64,000 nt of DNA from DASSNU01 sp035701265 (GCA_035701265.1 DASSNU010000009.1:1-64000); one strand, 5' to 3'. Counted from the stretch's first letter, positions 53,001-62,166 are shown. The notes: a model not told the origin generated them from the letters alone. Program-made: numbers and translations.

Positions 53001-54227
53001 ATGTCGCAACCCACGAATGCCACGCTGCGCGTGATACGGGCCGCAGCGCTCTTGCTCACCATCGCGCTCATCGGCGCGTGCCGATCGACACGAACGCCGG
53101 CCGAGGAGCGCATCGCGCACGCCAAGGACGGTACGGGTGACGTGGTGATCGGCGTGGCCTGGCCGTGGGCGGCGCGCAAGGAAGTCCGCTTTGGCGAGGG
53201 GCTGCAGATGGCCGTCGACTCCATCAACGGCGCCGGCGGTGTGCTGGGACGCAAGCTCCGCCTCCTCAAGGTGGATGACAAGGAATCGGTGGAGGATGGC
53301 GAGCTCGTGGCGCAGCAACTGGCCGACAACCCGGAGGTGGTCGCGGTGATCGGGCATCTCCAGTCGTATGTCACCGTTCCCGCCGCGGCCATCTACGACT
53401 ACGCCGGGGTCCTCCTCGTGGCCCCGACGGCCACGGATCCGGACCTCACCGCGCACCACTATCCCCTGGTGTTCCGGACCACGTTCACCGACCACGCCGT
53501 GGGGCGCGCGATGGCCTCCTTCGCCGCCGCGCACGGCTATCGGCGCATCGGCATCTACTACATCCGCAGCGACTACGGCCGCAACCTGGCGAACGCATTC
53601 GAGGAAGGCGCCAACGTTATGGGCCTGTCCGTCCCCGTTCGCCAGTCGTATGACCCGAACGACATGGCTTCCGTCCGCTCCTTCGCGCTCACGTTCGAGC
53701 AATGGAAGGGGCTGGATCTGGACGCCATATTCGTGGCCGGAGAAGTTCCGTCCGCCGCGCGCGCGATCGTCGCCGCACGAGCGGCGGGGTTGGACGTGCC
53801 CATCCTCGGCAGCGATGCCATGGCCTCGCAGGAGCTCATCTCGGTAGCTGGCGCGGCGGCGGAAGGGGTGGTGGTCCCGACGCCCTTCCATCCGGACGAG
53901 CCCGAGCCCGGATCCCGGCGCTTCACCGCCGCGTTCGAGAAGCGCTACGGCGTGGCGCCGGACGCCGGCTCAGCGCTCGGGTACGATGCCGTTCGCCTGC
54001 TGGCCACTGCCATCATGCAGGCGCACTCCACCGTCCCCACCGAGGTTGCATCCGCGCTCCATCATCTGCATGACTGGCGGGGCGTGACGGGGACGTTCTC
54101 GTTCGATGAGCTTGGCAACCTGGTGCAGCCGCAGATCACCACCATGATCGTCCGCGATGATCGATTCGCGTACCTTGGCGATTCGACGTCGGTGCCAATG
54201 GTCGCGGAGAACGCCGATCATGAGTGA
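53001..54227 (+). CDS. Leu/Ile/Val-binding-type periplasmic lipoprotein
   Basis: 408 residues from ATG 53001, with GGAG 6 bases upstream. The lipobox LIGACRST anchors it in the membrane. The rest is the Peripla_BP_6 fold (GEGLQMAVDSINGAGGVLGR; VIGHLQSYVTVPAAAIYDYA; APTATDPDLT; SDYGRNLANAFEEGA). Such proteins bind amino acids, urea or amides. No branched-chain-type permease or ATPase genes are close, so here it may act as a sensor, or bind a peptide or precursor. Its last 8 bases overlap the next gene, so it belongs to the cluster operon. Confidence 0.85.
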   Translation: MSQPTNATLRVIRAAALLLTIALIGACRSTRTPAEERIAHAKDGTGDVVIGVAWPWAARKEVRFGEGLQMAVDSINGAGGVLGRKLRLLKVDDKESVEDGELVAQQLADNPEVVAVIGHLQSYVTVPAAAIYDYAGVLLVAPTATDPDLTAHHYPLVFRTTFTDHAVGRAMASFAAAHGYRRIGIYYIRSDYGRNLANAFEEGANVMGLSVPVRQSYDPNDMASVRSFALTFEQWKGLDLDAIFVAGEVPSAARAIVAARAAGLDVPILGSDAMASQELISVAGAAAEGVVVPTPFHPDEPEPGSRRFTAAFEKRYGVAPDAGSALGYDAVRLLATAIMQAHSTVPTEVASALHHLHDWRGVTGTFSFDELGNLVQPQITTMIVRDDRFAYLGDSTSVPMVAENADHE

Positions 54228-55524
54228 GCACGACATGGGCGCGCTGACCGCCGAGATGGACTATCGCTCGGAGGCGTTCCGGAGCGCGGTGCTGCGCGCG
54301 CATGGCGCACGCGAGAGCGAGCTGGCGGAATTGCTCCACTACACGCGCAACGAGTTCGACCTTCCGTTCGGCTTGCCGGACGCCGGCCGCGCAAAGTGCG
54401 AGTGCCAGTGCGAGCCGGAGCAGCCGCCCTCCCCGGTCACCGAGCCCGGCGCGATCCGTGCCCCGCGATACCCGCTCCCCGACGAGCCGTTCGTCGCCGC
54501 GTGGGAGGAGTACGCGCGCGAGGCGGAGACGACGGGGGTGGCCGCATGCCTGCGCCGGGTGCTCGTGCAGCTCCGGTTCCCCATCGCTCCCGGGGTGAGC
54601 GAGAGCGCGAGCTATCGCGCCGCCACGCGGCGCGGAGTGGTGGTGGACGGGGCCCCCGGCGGGGGCGCGTGCTTCCGCGACCCGGGCGGGATCCGTCTGC
54701 TGCTCCATCCCACGGCGGCGGGTCGCGTACCGGTGGTGATCGCCACGGCGCGCGAGGACTTCGTGACGCTGGTCCGCGCGCTCACGCGACGCAACGAGCC
54801 GGCGCCCGTTCCCGAGGCGATGGGCGCCTGCATCGTTGCCGGTTACAACAACTGGGAGCGCGTCACCCGCCTGCGCACCGCATGGGAGGCGGAGCACCCC
54901 GCCGATCGTTCGCCCGCTGCCTGGTCGCGCGCGTTCCAGGACTTGATCCCGAAGAAGGAGCTCTACCAGGATCGCTTCATCCTCCTCAGCGCGGGCCCGT
55001 ACAGCGCCACCCCGGCCGACGCGCTGGGGCTGCCTCGCGATGAGTGGCTCGCGACGTCGCTCGCCATCCGGTTGGAGCACGAGTGCACGCACTACTTCAC
55101 GCGCCGCGCCTTTGGCCGGATGCAGAACGTGCTGCTCGACGAGCTGGTGGCCGACTACATGGGCATCGTCCTTGCGACGGGGCGCTACCGCGCGGACTGG
55201 TTTCTCCGGTTCGTGGGGCTCGAGTCGTACCCGGAGTACCGGGTGGGTGGACGGCTTGAGAACTACCGCGGGGAGCCTCCCCTCTCCGACGGCGCGTTCG
55301 CCGTGCTGCAGAGCGTGGTGTGCAGCGCGGCAGACAATCTGCAACTGTTCGACGCGGAACACTTGGTGGTTGACTGGACGCCTGCCCAGCGAGCCGCCGT
55401 CGTGACCGCGTTGTGCCAACTGGGGCTGGAGGGGGTGGCGTCGGAGTGCGGCGTACCGCTCCTGGAAGAGATCACACATCACATGGAGGAGCGACTCGGA
55501 GCGTCACCCGCATTCGTCGGCTAG
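54220..55524 (+). CDS. Putative zinc peptidase of the RiPP cluster
   Basis: 434 residues starting at an ATG that overlaps the previous gene by 8 bases. No known domain in the first 250 residues except a Cys cluster, AKCECQCEPEQPP (about 64-70). Near residue 285, RLEHECTHYFTRRAFG carries HExxH, and VLLDELVADYMGIVLATGRY about 20 residues later supplies a probable third acidic ligand. Soluble, no signal peptide. It could be an intracellular peptidase acting on leader or precursor peptides, or resistance. Similar DUF7005-like proteins exist, but I am unsure of that assignment. Confidence 0.68.
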   Translation: MSEHDMGALTAEMDYRSEAFRSAVLRAHGARESELAELLHYTRNEFDLPFGLPDAGRAKCECQCEPEQPPSPVTEPGAIRAPRYPLPDEPFVAAWEEYAREAETTGVAACLRRVLVQLRFPIAPGVSESASYRAATRRGVVVDGAPGGGACFRDPGGIRLLLHPTAAGRVPVVIATAREDFVTLVRALTRRNEPAPVPEAMGACIVAGYNNWERVTRLRTAWEAEHPADRSPAAWSRAFQDLIPKKELYQDRFILLSAGPYSATPADALGLPRDEWLATSLAIRLEHECTHYFTRRAFGRMQNVLLDELVADYMGIVLATGRYRADWFLRFVGLESYPEYRVGGRLENYRGEPPLSDGAFAVLQSVVCSAADNLQLFDAEHLVVDWTPAQRAAVVTALCQLGLEGVASECGVPLLEEITHHMEERLGASPAFVG

Positions 55525-55584
55525 TGCACTCGTTCACCCCGCAGTGGCCGCCGGCAAGGATCGTCCCGGCGCAGAGAACGTCTC

Positions 55585-56763
55585 ATGTTGGCGCAATCGC
55601 TGTCGCAGGCCAGCTCGACATCGCTCTCCAACCACATCACCACGCCGCACCCACCAGCGAACGGCGGATACCAGACCGCCCTGTCGCGTGACATCGAACG
55701 GCGCTCCTTCGAGCGGTGGGGGAGCACACAGCCCACCGTGCTGATCGGGCGACATCACAGCCTCACCGGGGCGCTCGAGAAACTCGCTCACTTTGCGGCG
55801 TCCGAGAGCACCGTGCTGATCACCGGCGAGACCGGCACGGGCAAGGAGCTCTTCGCGCGCGCGCTGCACCTGTTGAGTCCACGCTGGCGCGGTCCCTTCT
55901 TTTCCGTGAACTGCGGGCGCTTTGCCGAGTCCCAGTTGATCGTGAGCGAGTTGTTCGGGCACAAGCGGGGGAGCTTCACGGGCGCGGTGGCCGACCATCA
56001 TGGCGTGTTCGAGGAAGCGGAAGGGGGCGTCGTCTTTCTCGATGAAGTGGGCGAGCTCACGCTCAGCGCCCAGGCCATGCTGCTCCGCGTGTTGAGCGAG
56101 CATGAAGTCCGATCGCTCGGCGTCAGTCGAGCCAAGCGCGTGAACGTACGAGTGATCGCCGCCACCAACCGCGATCTCAAGGCGCTGGTCGCCGCAGGAA
56201 CGTTCCGCTCCGATCTGTATTTCCGCCTGCGCCAGCTCCGCGTGCACGTGCCCGCCATCCGCGAACGTGGCAGCGACTGGGAGCTGATCGCCGACTACCA
56301 GCTGCAGCAGCTCGGCACGCGCGCCACCACGATGAAGTGCTTCTCCGAGGAGGCCCGGACAGCGCTGGCGGAGTACCCATGGCCGGGCAACGTGCGGGAG
56401 CTGCTCGGCGTGGTCGATGCGGCATTTCACCTGAGCGACGGTCCCGTCATCGAGCGGCTGGCACTGGCCGAGTTGCTGGAGGAGATGACCCGCGAAGAGG
56501 AGCTCCGAAAGATTCCTCTGTATCGCGAGCCGGAGACGCTGCTCTCGCGGATGACCTCGGGGGGCCAGACGTTCTGGGACGCGGTCTATCGCCCGTTCAT
56601 GTCGCGCGATCTCAGCCGCGCCGAAGTGCGCGAGGTGGTGGCGCAGGGGTTGTACCGCACTCGTGGCAGCTACAAGAAGCTGGTGACCCTGTTCGGAATC
56701 GAACAGGCGGACTATCTCAAGTTCATGGACTTCCTGCGTCACCAGCAGCTGAAGCCTGAATAG
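55585..56763 (+). CDS. Sigma-54-dependent transcriptional activator
   Basis: 392 residues. AAA+ core with Walker A GETGTGKELFARALH, the sigma-54 contact loop ELFGHKRGSFTGAVAD (GSFTGA variant of GAFTGA), Walker B GGVVFLDEVGEL, the arginine-finger region NVRVIAATNRDLKALV and sensor II YPWPGNVRELLGVVD. The N-terminal 60 residues have no recognisable sensory domain. The C-terminal 100 residues are long and helical rather than a typical Fis HTH, though GSYKKLVTLFGIEQADYLKF may be a HTH-like end. It probably turns on the -24/-12 promoters found at 42733, 44062 and 63123. It ends the operon. Confidence 0.9.
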   Translation: MLAQSLSQASSTSLSNHITTPHPPANGGYQTALSRDIERRSFERWGSTQPTVLIGRHHSLTGALEKLAHFAASESTVLITGETGTGKELFARALHLLSPRWRGPFFSVNCGRFAESQLIVSELFGHKRGSFTGAVADHHGVFEEAEGGVVFLDEVGELTLSAQAMLLRVLSEHEVRSLGVSRAKRVNVRVIAATNRDLKALVAAGTFRSDLYFRLRQLRVHVPAIRERGSDWELIADYQLQQLGTRATTMKCFSEEARTALAEYPWPGNVRELLGVVDAAFHLSDGPVIERLALAELLEEMTREEELRKIPLYREPETLLSRMTSGGQTFWDAVYRPFMSRDLSRAEVREVVAQGLYRTRGSYKKLVTLFGIEQADYLKFMDFLRHQQLKPE

Positions 56764-56786
56764 ACCGGACCATCACGGAGCACGGA

Positions 56787-56825
56787 GAGCCCCGGCGTGC
56801 GCGAGTTGCGTACGCGCCGGGGCTC
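56787..56825. terminator. Bidirectional terminator hairpin
   Basis: GAGCCCCGGCG (56787-56797) pairs perfectly with CGCCGGGGCTC (56815-56825) around a 17-base loop. It lies 23 bp after the activator gene and about 105 bp from the end of the convergent reductase, so it can end both. No T tract. Confidence 0.7.
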
Positions 56826-56930
56826 AGTGACATTCTGCTGCTCCTCCGCCGTACGTGTGCCGTGGTGCCCGTGGTGCTGCGTGATCATGGCGCCGTGCGC
56901 GTGTCGCGCTCACGCGCAGCGCACGGTGGA

Positions 56931-58058
56931 CTATGCGTCGTAGCGGTAGACGACCTTGCCGAACCGGTCAGGATCGTTGTAGGTCCGGTCGAAGAACTGC
57001 GCGGCCGCGGCTTCGGTGAATACCGAATCGATCACCGGAGCGATGCGACCTGCGGTGAAGTCGTGCAGAGCGCGCTCGAGGTCCGATGTGAGACCGATGC
57101 AGTTGCCGATGATCGACAGGTTCTTCTGCATCACGGCCGCAAGCATCGGCACGAGCGGCACGGTGCCCTCCGCTCCCGCCGCGGCCGCCGAGTTCGGATT
57201 CTGTCCCGCAAAGCCGCAGGTGACGTAGCGCCCACCGGGCCGCAGCGCCTGGATGGCGGGGAGAAGGTGCAGATCGAAGAACGGATCGAACACCACGTCG
57301 AAGCCATCCCGCTCCTGTGCGGCGGCGACGATCGCCTCCGCGCCCGCTCGTCCGCCGGGCGTCCGCTCGGCGAGCACCACGTCGTGGATCCCCAGTGCCG
57401 CCAATCGCTCGGCGGTTCGCACCGACGTGGTAGACGCCGTCACGGAAGCGCCGGTGCCACGCACGGCGCCGAGCAGGAAGAGCGATGTGTTCGACCCGCC
57501 GGCGGTGACCAGCACGCGGCTGCTGGAATCGACGCCCGCACGACGGACCATGCTGTACGCCGTCTGCGCGCCCAGGGTGAAGGCTGCCGCGGCGGCGTCG
57601 GACATCGTTGGGGGGATGCGCTGCAGCTTTCGCTCCGGCAGCACATGGTACGCCCGTGACGCCTGGTTCGCCACGACGCCCTGGCGAACCCCGTTCGGGT
57701 GGAACAACTGTCCATCGTAGTGCTGGTCGCACACCACGCGATCGCCCACGCGGAGGCGATGCACGTCCGGGCCGACCGCCACGACGACCCCGGCGAACTC
57801 CGAGCCGACGCCCGTGAATCGCGGATACGGCACCCGCTGCATGGCATAGAAGAAGGCCTTGTCGCGGTAGTTGCACGAGACCGCCGTCACGCGCACGAGC
57901 ACCTTGCCGGCGTTCGCGGAATCGGCGGCGTCGAAGTCGGGACAGGGGGTATCCACGAGCCCGCATCGGACGCGGACTCCGTCGACCACGACCATCGACG
58001 CGTTGCTCCGTGGAGGCACCGGATCACCCTGGGTGCCGAAGATGGCGAGCGTATGCAT
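56931..58058 (-). CDS. Medium-chain (MDR) NADPH-dependent reductase, RiPP-associated
   Basis: 375 residues. GroES-like half with VRVTAVSCNYRDKAFFY (the NYRD motif of quinone/enoyl reductases rather than the Cys-His zinc site of alcohol dehydrogenases) and GSEFAGVVVAVGPDV. Rossmann half includes LGAQTAYSMVRRAGVDSSSR and VLVTAGGSNTSLFLLGAVRG. End: FFDRTYNDPDRFGKVVYRYD. Ribosome site GGGAGG sets ATG 58058, 36 bp after LanM. This type reduces activated C=C bonds; by analogy with LanJ enzymes, which convert dehydroalanine to D-Ala, it could reduce residues dehydrated by LanM. That link is inference. Confidence 0.85.
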   Translation of the reverse strand: MHTLAIFGTQGDPVPPRSNASMVVVDGVRVRCGLVDTPCPDFDAADSANAGKVLVRVTAVSCNYRDKAFFYAMQRVPYPRFTGVGSEFAGVVVAVGPDVHRLRVGDRVVCDQHYDGQLFHPNGVRQGVVANQASRAYHVLPERKLQRIPPTMSDAAAAAFTLGAQTAYSMVRRAGVDSSSRVLVTAGGSNTSLFLLGAVRGTGASVTASTTSVRTAERLAALGIHDVVLAERTPGGRAGAEAIVAAAQERDGFDVVFDPFFDLHLLPAIQALRPGGRYVTCGFAGQNPNSAAAAGAEGTVPLVPMLAAVMQKNLSIIGNCIGLTSDLERALHDFTAGRIAPVIDSVFTEAAAAQFFDRTYNDPDRFGKVVYRYDA

Positions 58059-58094
58059 CAACGTGTTCCTCCCTCGGATCGGCTCGGCGCGCGC

Positions 58095-61000
58095 TCAGCG
58101 CCAGAGCAGGGGTGACGGGAGCAGTGCGGGCATGGTGGCGCGGAGGAGCGTGTATCCCACCCCCGCGACGCCGTGGAAGAGCCCTGCCTGCCAGCTATCG
58201 CTCTCGCGCCAGCCGAGCTCGTACGAGCCACGATAGCGTGCGCGCTCGACGAGCTGCGCCGCGGCGCGTCGCGCCTCGAGCGCCAGGCCGGGGTCCGACA
58301 GCAGCTCCGCCGCGGTGACGAACAGGTCGATGCGCGCGGCAGTGCCGCAGCAGAGCGAGTCCACGCCATCGAGCATCGCGCCACGGCTCACCGCGAGTGC
58401 GGCGGTGATGTCGGCGCGCGCGGCCGCATCATCGCTCGTCCGAGATCCGCCCAGGCGCGCCAGCCCGATGCCGGTCGCCCCCCGGCTCCACGCCGCAACA
58501 CGCTCCTCGGCGGCGGCGCCGGACAGATCAGCGCCCAGCACGTGCCGCTCGTAGATGATGGCCTCTACTGCTGCGTCGTGAAACGCGCTGTCGTGTGTGG
58601 CCGCGGCCAGTCGCTCGAGCGCATAGGCGATGCCCGCCTGGCCGTGCGCGAATCCGGTCTCGACGACGCCGTGCGCGCTCGCCCACACGCGGCATCCCGT
58701 CGTGTCGTCGGCCACGCGTGCGGCGAGTAGTTGCTCTCCGAACGCGACAGCCCGATCGCGGAGCATCGGTGCGCCCGTCGCATCGTAGAGCGCGAGGAGC
58801 ACCAGCACCGCGCCCGCGCTCCCGCTCAACACATCGTGCAGGTCCGTTCGCACGGTGTCACGATCCGGCCGCGGCTCCATGCACGACGCGATCCGCATGG
58901 CGGCATCCATCAGCGTCGGCGCGCTCAGCAACCGCGACACCGCGGCCAATCCGTACGCTCCCGCGGCGATCCCGCTCCCCGCACCCACCTCGGTGCGGCG
59001 CCTCAGGCGCAGCACCCGCTCGAAGTCATCGAGCTTGTCCGCCAGTGGCGCCACTGCCGAGAGAGCGAAGTCACGTAATCCGGCGCCACCGGAGGCGCGC
59101 TCCACCGCGGCCAGAAAGAGCGCCAATCCGCTATAGCCGTCGAAGTAGCAATACGACATTGGCGACAGCACGTAGCGCCGCGCCGGCGCCACGTAGCTCA
59201 TCCCGATCCACGACGCCGCATCCACACCCGTCTCGATGGCGCGACGGTGGAGACGGTGCGCGATCGCCAGCGCTTCCTCGAGCGCCTCGCCCGCGTTCAG
59301 CGGCTCGGACATCCTATCCGTCGTCTCCACGCTCCCCACGCACGCGTCCTCATGCGTGCGGGTACACACACGAACGTCACGCTGCGCCATGGCGAGGAAC
59401 GCGCCGCGGATCAGCCCGATCTGGCGGGATCGATCGGCGTCGCCCAGGTGCCGCATGCGCAGGAGCATCTCCTCATACGCCGACGCCTGGAAGCACTGCT
59501 CGATCGCGCCCGCACTGAGGGGGAGCCGCCGGCTCTCCGCCGGAGCGGCGAAGAACGGCACGTCCATCTCCTCCAGTGCGCGGCACTCCTCGGCGATCGT
59601 CGGCCAGACGGTCGGCCGATCGTCGAGGACGAGGAACGTCTTGGCGAGGACGTCCAGCTGGATGCTCCGTTCGATGCCGTCGCGCAGATACTGCGGGTGC
59701 GTGCACCGCTGGAGGAGCGCGGTATAGAGGCTGGTGTTGCGCAGAATGAAGCGCACCGGGTGGCGCCGCATGCGATCCAGCACACCGCCCTCCGCCAGGA
59801 GCTCGTCGCGCGCGGAGACGAGCGTGTCGTACATCGCGCCGAATCCCCTGGTCACCGCCTCCACGTACGCGCCGGCGCCGACGCGCTGTCCGCCCAGCCA
59901 CGGCACGTTGCGCGCGTTGTTGGATGGTGCCTCCCCCGATGCGCGCGGCTGTGCGGAGCCCGCCATCGCGGACCGGGCGGCACCGGTCGTGTCATCGGTG
60001 GCGATGGTCGTGACGAGTCCACCGACCTCGAACATCGCGCCGTCCGGCGCCGGCTTCAGCGTCGGGAGCATCCCGACGTTGAGCACCGAGGCGGACCATG
60101 CACGCCGCGCTGCGTGCGCGGCCTGGCTGGAGTCGGGGATCTTTCCCACCAGCTCGAACCGATGCGCGAGCAGCATCTCCAGGTCGAGCAGCATCGGGTA
60201 CTCCCCCGACGCCAGGAGATTCTCGAAGTGGAAGTCGGTGCCGTTCAGCGCGTACACCAGACAGAGCAGACTGCCACACCGTTCGTAGAAGCGCTCGATG
60301 CCGTCTGCGTCCGCGCACGGCTCACTCGCGATGAACTCCAGCCAGCCGTATCCCGCGCCGGGCAGGATGCGCATCGGACGCAGTCGCGGTGCCCCGCATG
60401 CCCCGTGCGCGTTGAGCCACTCGAGCAACTCGGCGTAGCACGCGTCGAGATCCACCGCGCGCGGCTTGTACACCACGCGCGTTCCCGACGCCCAGGTGAG
60501 TATGACGACGCTGCGTCCGCCATTGTGCGGATCGGACAGTCCGGTCTGCGCGGCGACCACAGTGCCGAGTGGAGTTCCGCCACCGAAGACATCCTGGAGC
60601 CGCGGCGCGTCCATGGCGGCGCGTTCCAACAGCTCCACCGTCCCCTGCACCCAGCGGTCGACGGCGCTGGCCGCGAGTCGCGCCAGCACCGGGTACTCCG
60701 CAAAGGTGCGTAGCAGGCCGCCGTTTCGCTGCTGCTCGAGGAACGCGTCGTACACGGCCGGCACCTGGCCGGCTGGCGCGGGAGCGAAGAGCGTCGCCAG
60801 CGCGTCGGCCGGCCGGCTCGCGCGGAACGTCTGGTAGCTCGCCCAGAGCGTGCGCTGTCCGATCCGAGCGAGCGAAATGAGCAGCGCCCGCTCGAGCGCT
60901 GCATGTGCCGGACGCTCGAAGCACGCGTACGCCGCACCGCTCGCCGTGCGCACACGCTCCGCCGCAACGCGGAGCAGCGGTGCGAACAGCTCCTCGAACG

Positions 61001-61454
61001 CCAGGTGCGCGTCCGCGGAGTGGACATCCGATGGCACGTGCCTCGCACGCGCGAACGCGGAGCGCAGCGCGTCCGCGGTCTGGCCGTATGCCTGGTCGAA
61101 CGTCTCTGCCCATGTCGGCCAGGACCCGCGGACATCGCTGTCATCGGCAAGCGCGCGGTGCACCTGATCGACGGTCAATCCGTCCCACGCCAGACGGCGC
61201 GCGAAGGCGTCTTCGTCGCCCCGTGCCACCGTGCTGCACCACATCGTCGTGCGTGCGGTGATGTCGGGATCGGTGCGTGCCGGCGCCGAACCGCGTTGCA
61301 CCGACGAGTCCGCCACAGATGCCAGACGCTCGTGAAGCGTGCATGCCCGCCGGACGATCTCGCGGAGGAGACCGGCACGGTCCGCCTCCGGACGCGCGCT
61401 CCGCGACGTGCGCGCGCGGTGCCGCGTGTACTGTGAGGGGACGACGGCCGTCAC
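58095..61454 (-). CDS. LanM-type class II lanthipeptide synthetase with altered zinc site
   Basis: 1119 residues from GTG 61454, whose start overlaps the previous gene (GTGA). Dehydratase half (about 150-760) has VVYKPRAVDLDACYAELLEW, GYGWLEFIAS, GTDFHFENLLASGEYPMLLD plus LEMLLAH, all typical of LanM kinase-like dehydratases. C-terminal LanC-like domain: GFAHGQAG (His 937). The first zinc ligand, normally Cys in WCxG, is Ser990 (WSRGATG; codon AGC at 58485-58487). The second motif is LCCGTAAR (Cys 1035/1036), the CCG form seen in ProcM-type enzymes. It should phosphorylate and eliminate Ser/Thr; cyclisation is doubtful. Confidence 0.9.
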   Translation of the reverse strand: MTAVVPSQYTRHRARTSRSARPEADRAGLLREIVRRACTLHERLASVADSSVQRGSAPARTDPDITARTTMWCSTVARGDEDAFARRLAWDGLTVDQVHRALADDSDVRGSWPTWAETFDQAYGQTADALRSAFARARHVPSDVHSADAHLAFEELFAPLLRVAAERVRTASGAAYACFERPAHAALERALLISLARIGQRTLWASYQTFRASRPADALATLFAPAPAGQVPAVYDAFLEQQRNGGLLRTFAEYPVLARLAASAVDRWVQGTVELLERAAMDAPRLQDVFGGGTPLGTVVAAQTGLSDPHNGGRSVVILTWASGTRVVYKPRAVDLDACYAELLEWLNAHGACGAPRLRPMRILPGAGYGWLEFIASEPCADADGIERFYERCGSLLCLVYALNGTDFHFENLLASGEYPMLLDLEMLLAHRFELVGKIPDSSQAAHAARRAWSASVLNVGMLPTLKPAPDGAMFEVGGLVTTIATDDTTGAARSAMAGSAQPRASGEAPSNNARNVPWLGGQRVGAGAYVEAVTRGFGAMYDTLVSARDELLAEGGVLDRMRRHPVRFILRNTSLYTALLQRCTHPQYLRDGIERSIQLDVLAKTFLVLDDRPTVWPTIAEECRALEEMDVPFFAAPAESRRLPLSAGAIEQCFQASAYEEMLLRMRHLGDADRSRQIGLIRGAFLAMAQRDVRVCTRTHEDACVGSVETTDRMSEPLNAGEALEEALAIAHRLHRRAIETGVDAASWIGMSYVAPARRYVLSPMSYCYFDGYSGLALFLAAVERASGGAGLRDFALSAVAPLADKLDDFERVLRLRRRTEVGAGSGIAAGAYGLAAVSRLLSAPTLMDAAMRIASCMEPRPDRDTVRTDLHDVLSGSAGAVLVLLALYDATGAPMLRDRAVAFGEQLLAARVADDTTGCRVWASAHGVVETGFAHGQAGIAYALERLAAATHDSAFHDAAVEAIIYERHVLGADLSGAAAEERVAAWSRGATGIGLARLGGSRTSDDAAARADITAALAVSRGAMLDGVDSLCCGTAARIDLFVTAAELLSDPGLALEARRAAAQLVERARYRGSYELGWRESDSWQAGLFHGVAGVGYTLLRATMPALLPSPLLWR

Positions 61455-61630
61455 TTGGGGCGCGTCATGAACAGGTACGCCACGGCCCAGCCGATGCCGA
61501 TCACCCCCGCCACGATCCACCACCAACTGGTGCGATGATGCTGCCGGGAATCCGTGTACGCATTGGCGAATGCGAGGAGCGCACCGAGCGCGACGATGAC
61601 CGGAAGAATCCAGCGCGTGGAGTCTCTCAC
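61451..61630 (-). CDS. Small two-helix membrane protein
   Basis: 59 residues from GTG 61630, preceded by a perfect GGAGG 6 bases upstream. Two hydrophobic segments, WILPVIVALGALLAFANAY and WWWIVAGVIGIGWAVAYLF, are joined by a His-rich loop (DSRQHHRTS). It ends in TRPK and overlaps the LanM start (GTGA). A small membrane protein coupled to a synthetase gene may be an immunity protein or an anchor for the biosynthetic complex. No family recognised. A longer version (71 residues) is possible but lacks a ribosome site. Confidence 0.7.
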   Translation of the reverse strand: MRDSTRWILPVIVALGALLAFANAYTDSRQHHRTSWWWIVAGVIGIGWAVAYLFMTRPK

Positions 61631-61697
61631 GTGCACCTCCGCATCGGGTGGCCGAACGTCGCGCATGGTGCGCCCCTCGTACTCGACAGGGTGGACG

Positions 61698-62090
61698 TCA
61701 ACTCGAGTGCTTTCCCAGCTCGTAGGCGACCGTCACGGCGCCCGCGCTGAGCAGCGCGCCACCCACGGCGGCGGTGATCGTCAGCAGGATCGTCCCACCC
61801 GCTACGGCTTCCAGCTCCTGCTCGGACAGCTCCTGCGCCGGATCGACCGGATCCGGGAGCACGATCGTCACGTCTGCCTTGTTCTCGATGAACACGATGT
61901 TCATCGGCGTCATGTCCGACGCGTTCGCGCCGCTGAACTCCGCCAGCGCCGCACGCGGATCGCTGAGGAGCTGCTGCCGGAACGCCATGTCGGTTGCCGA
62001 CCGTGCGAGCAGCGCCTGATAGCGCTCCCGCCCTTTCTCTGCGAGCGTGGGGTCCGCCCGCAGCGCTTCGACTGCCGTTGAGAAGTCCAT
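61698..62090 (-). CDS. NHLP-type RiPP precursor, hydrophobic Cys-free core
   Basis: 130 residues. Leader about 99 residues: RYQALLARSATDMAFRQQLL, SDPRAALAEFSG, NIVFIENKADVTIVLPDPVD, ending in ELSEQELEAVAGG, the classic NHLP cleavage site. The predicted core of 31 residues (TILLTITAAVGGALLSAG, then AVTVAYELGKHSS) contains four Thr and three Ser but no Cys, and is hydrophobic with small residues. GGAG precedes the ATG. Its C-terminal AYELGK is shared with the precursor at 62640. It lies just before the small membrane protein and LanM genes. Confidence 0.9.
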   Translation of the reverse strand: MDFSTAVEALRADPTLAEKGRERYQALLARSATDMAFRQQLLSDPRAALAEFSGANASDMTPMNIVFIENKADVTIVLPDPVDPAQELSEQELEAVAGGTILLTITAAVGGALLSAGAVTVAYELGKHSS

Positions 62091-62122
62091 GATCGATCTC
62101 CAGGAGAGGATGGTGACGACGT

Positions 62123-62157
62123 GCCGGCGGGTCGCACATCCGACCGCGCCCGCCGGC
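62123..62157 (-). terminator. Hairpin between two precursor genes
   Basis: GCCGGCGGG (62123-62131) pairs perfectly with CCCGCCGGC (62149-62157), 9 bp with a 17-base loop, about 10 bases after the stop of the 62167 precursor. No T tract. It may end or attenuate the transcript, raising precursor message over that of LanM. Confidence 0.5.
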
Positions 62158-62166
62158 GGTCAGTCT

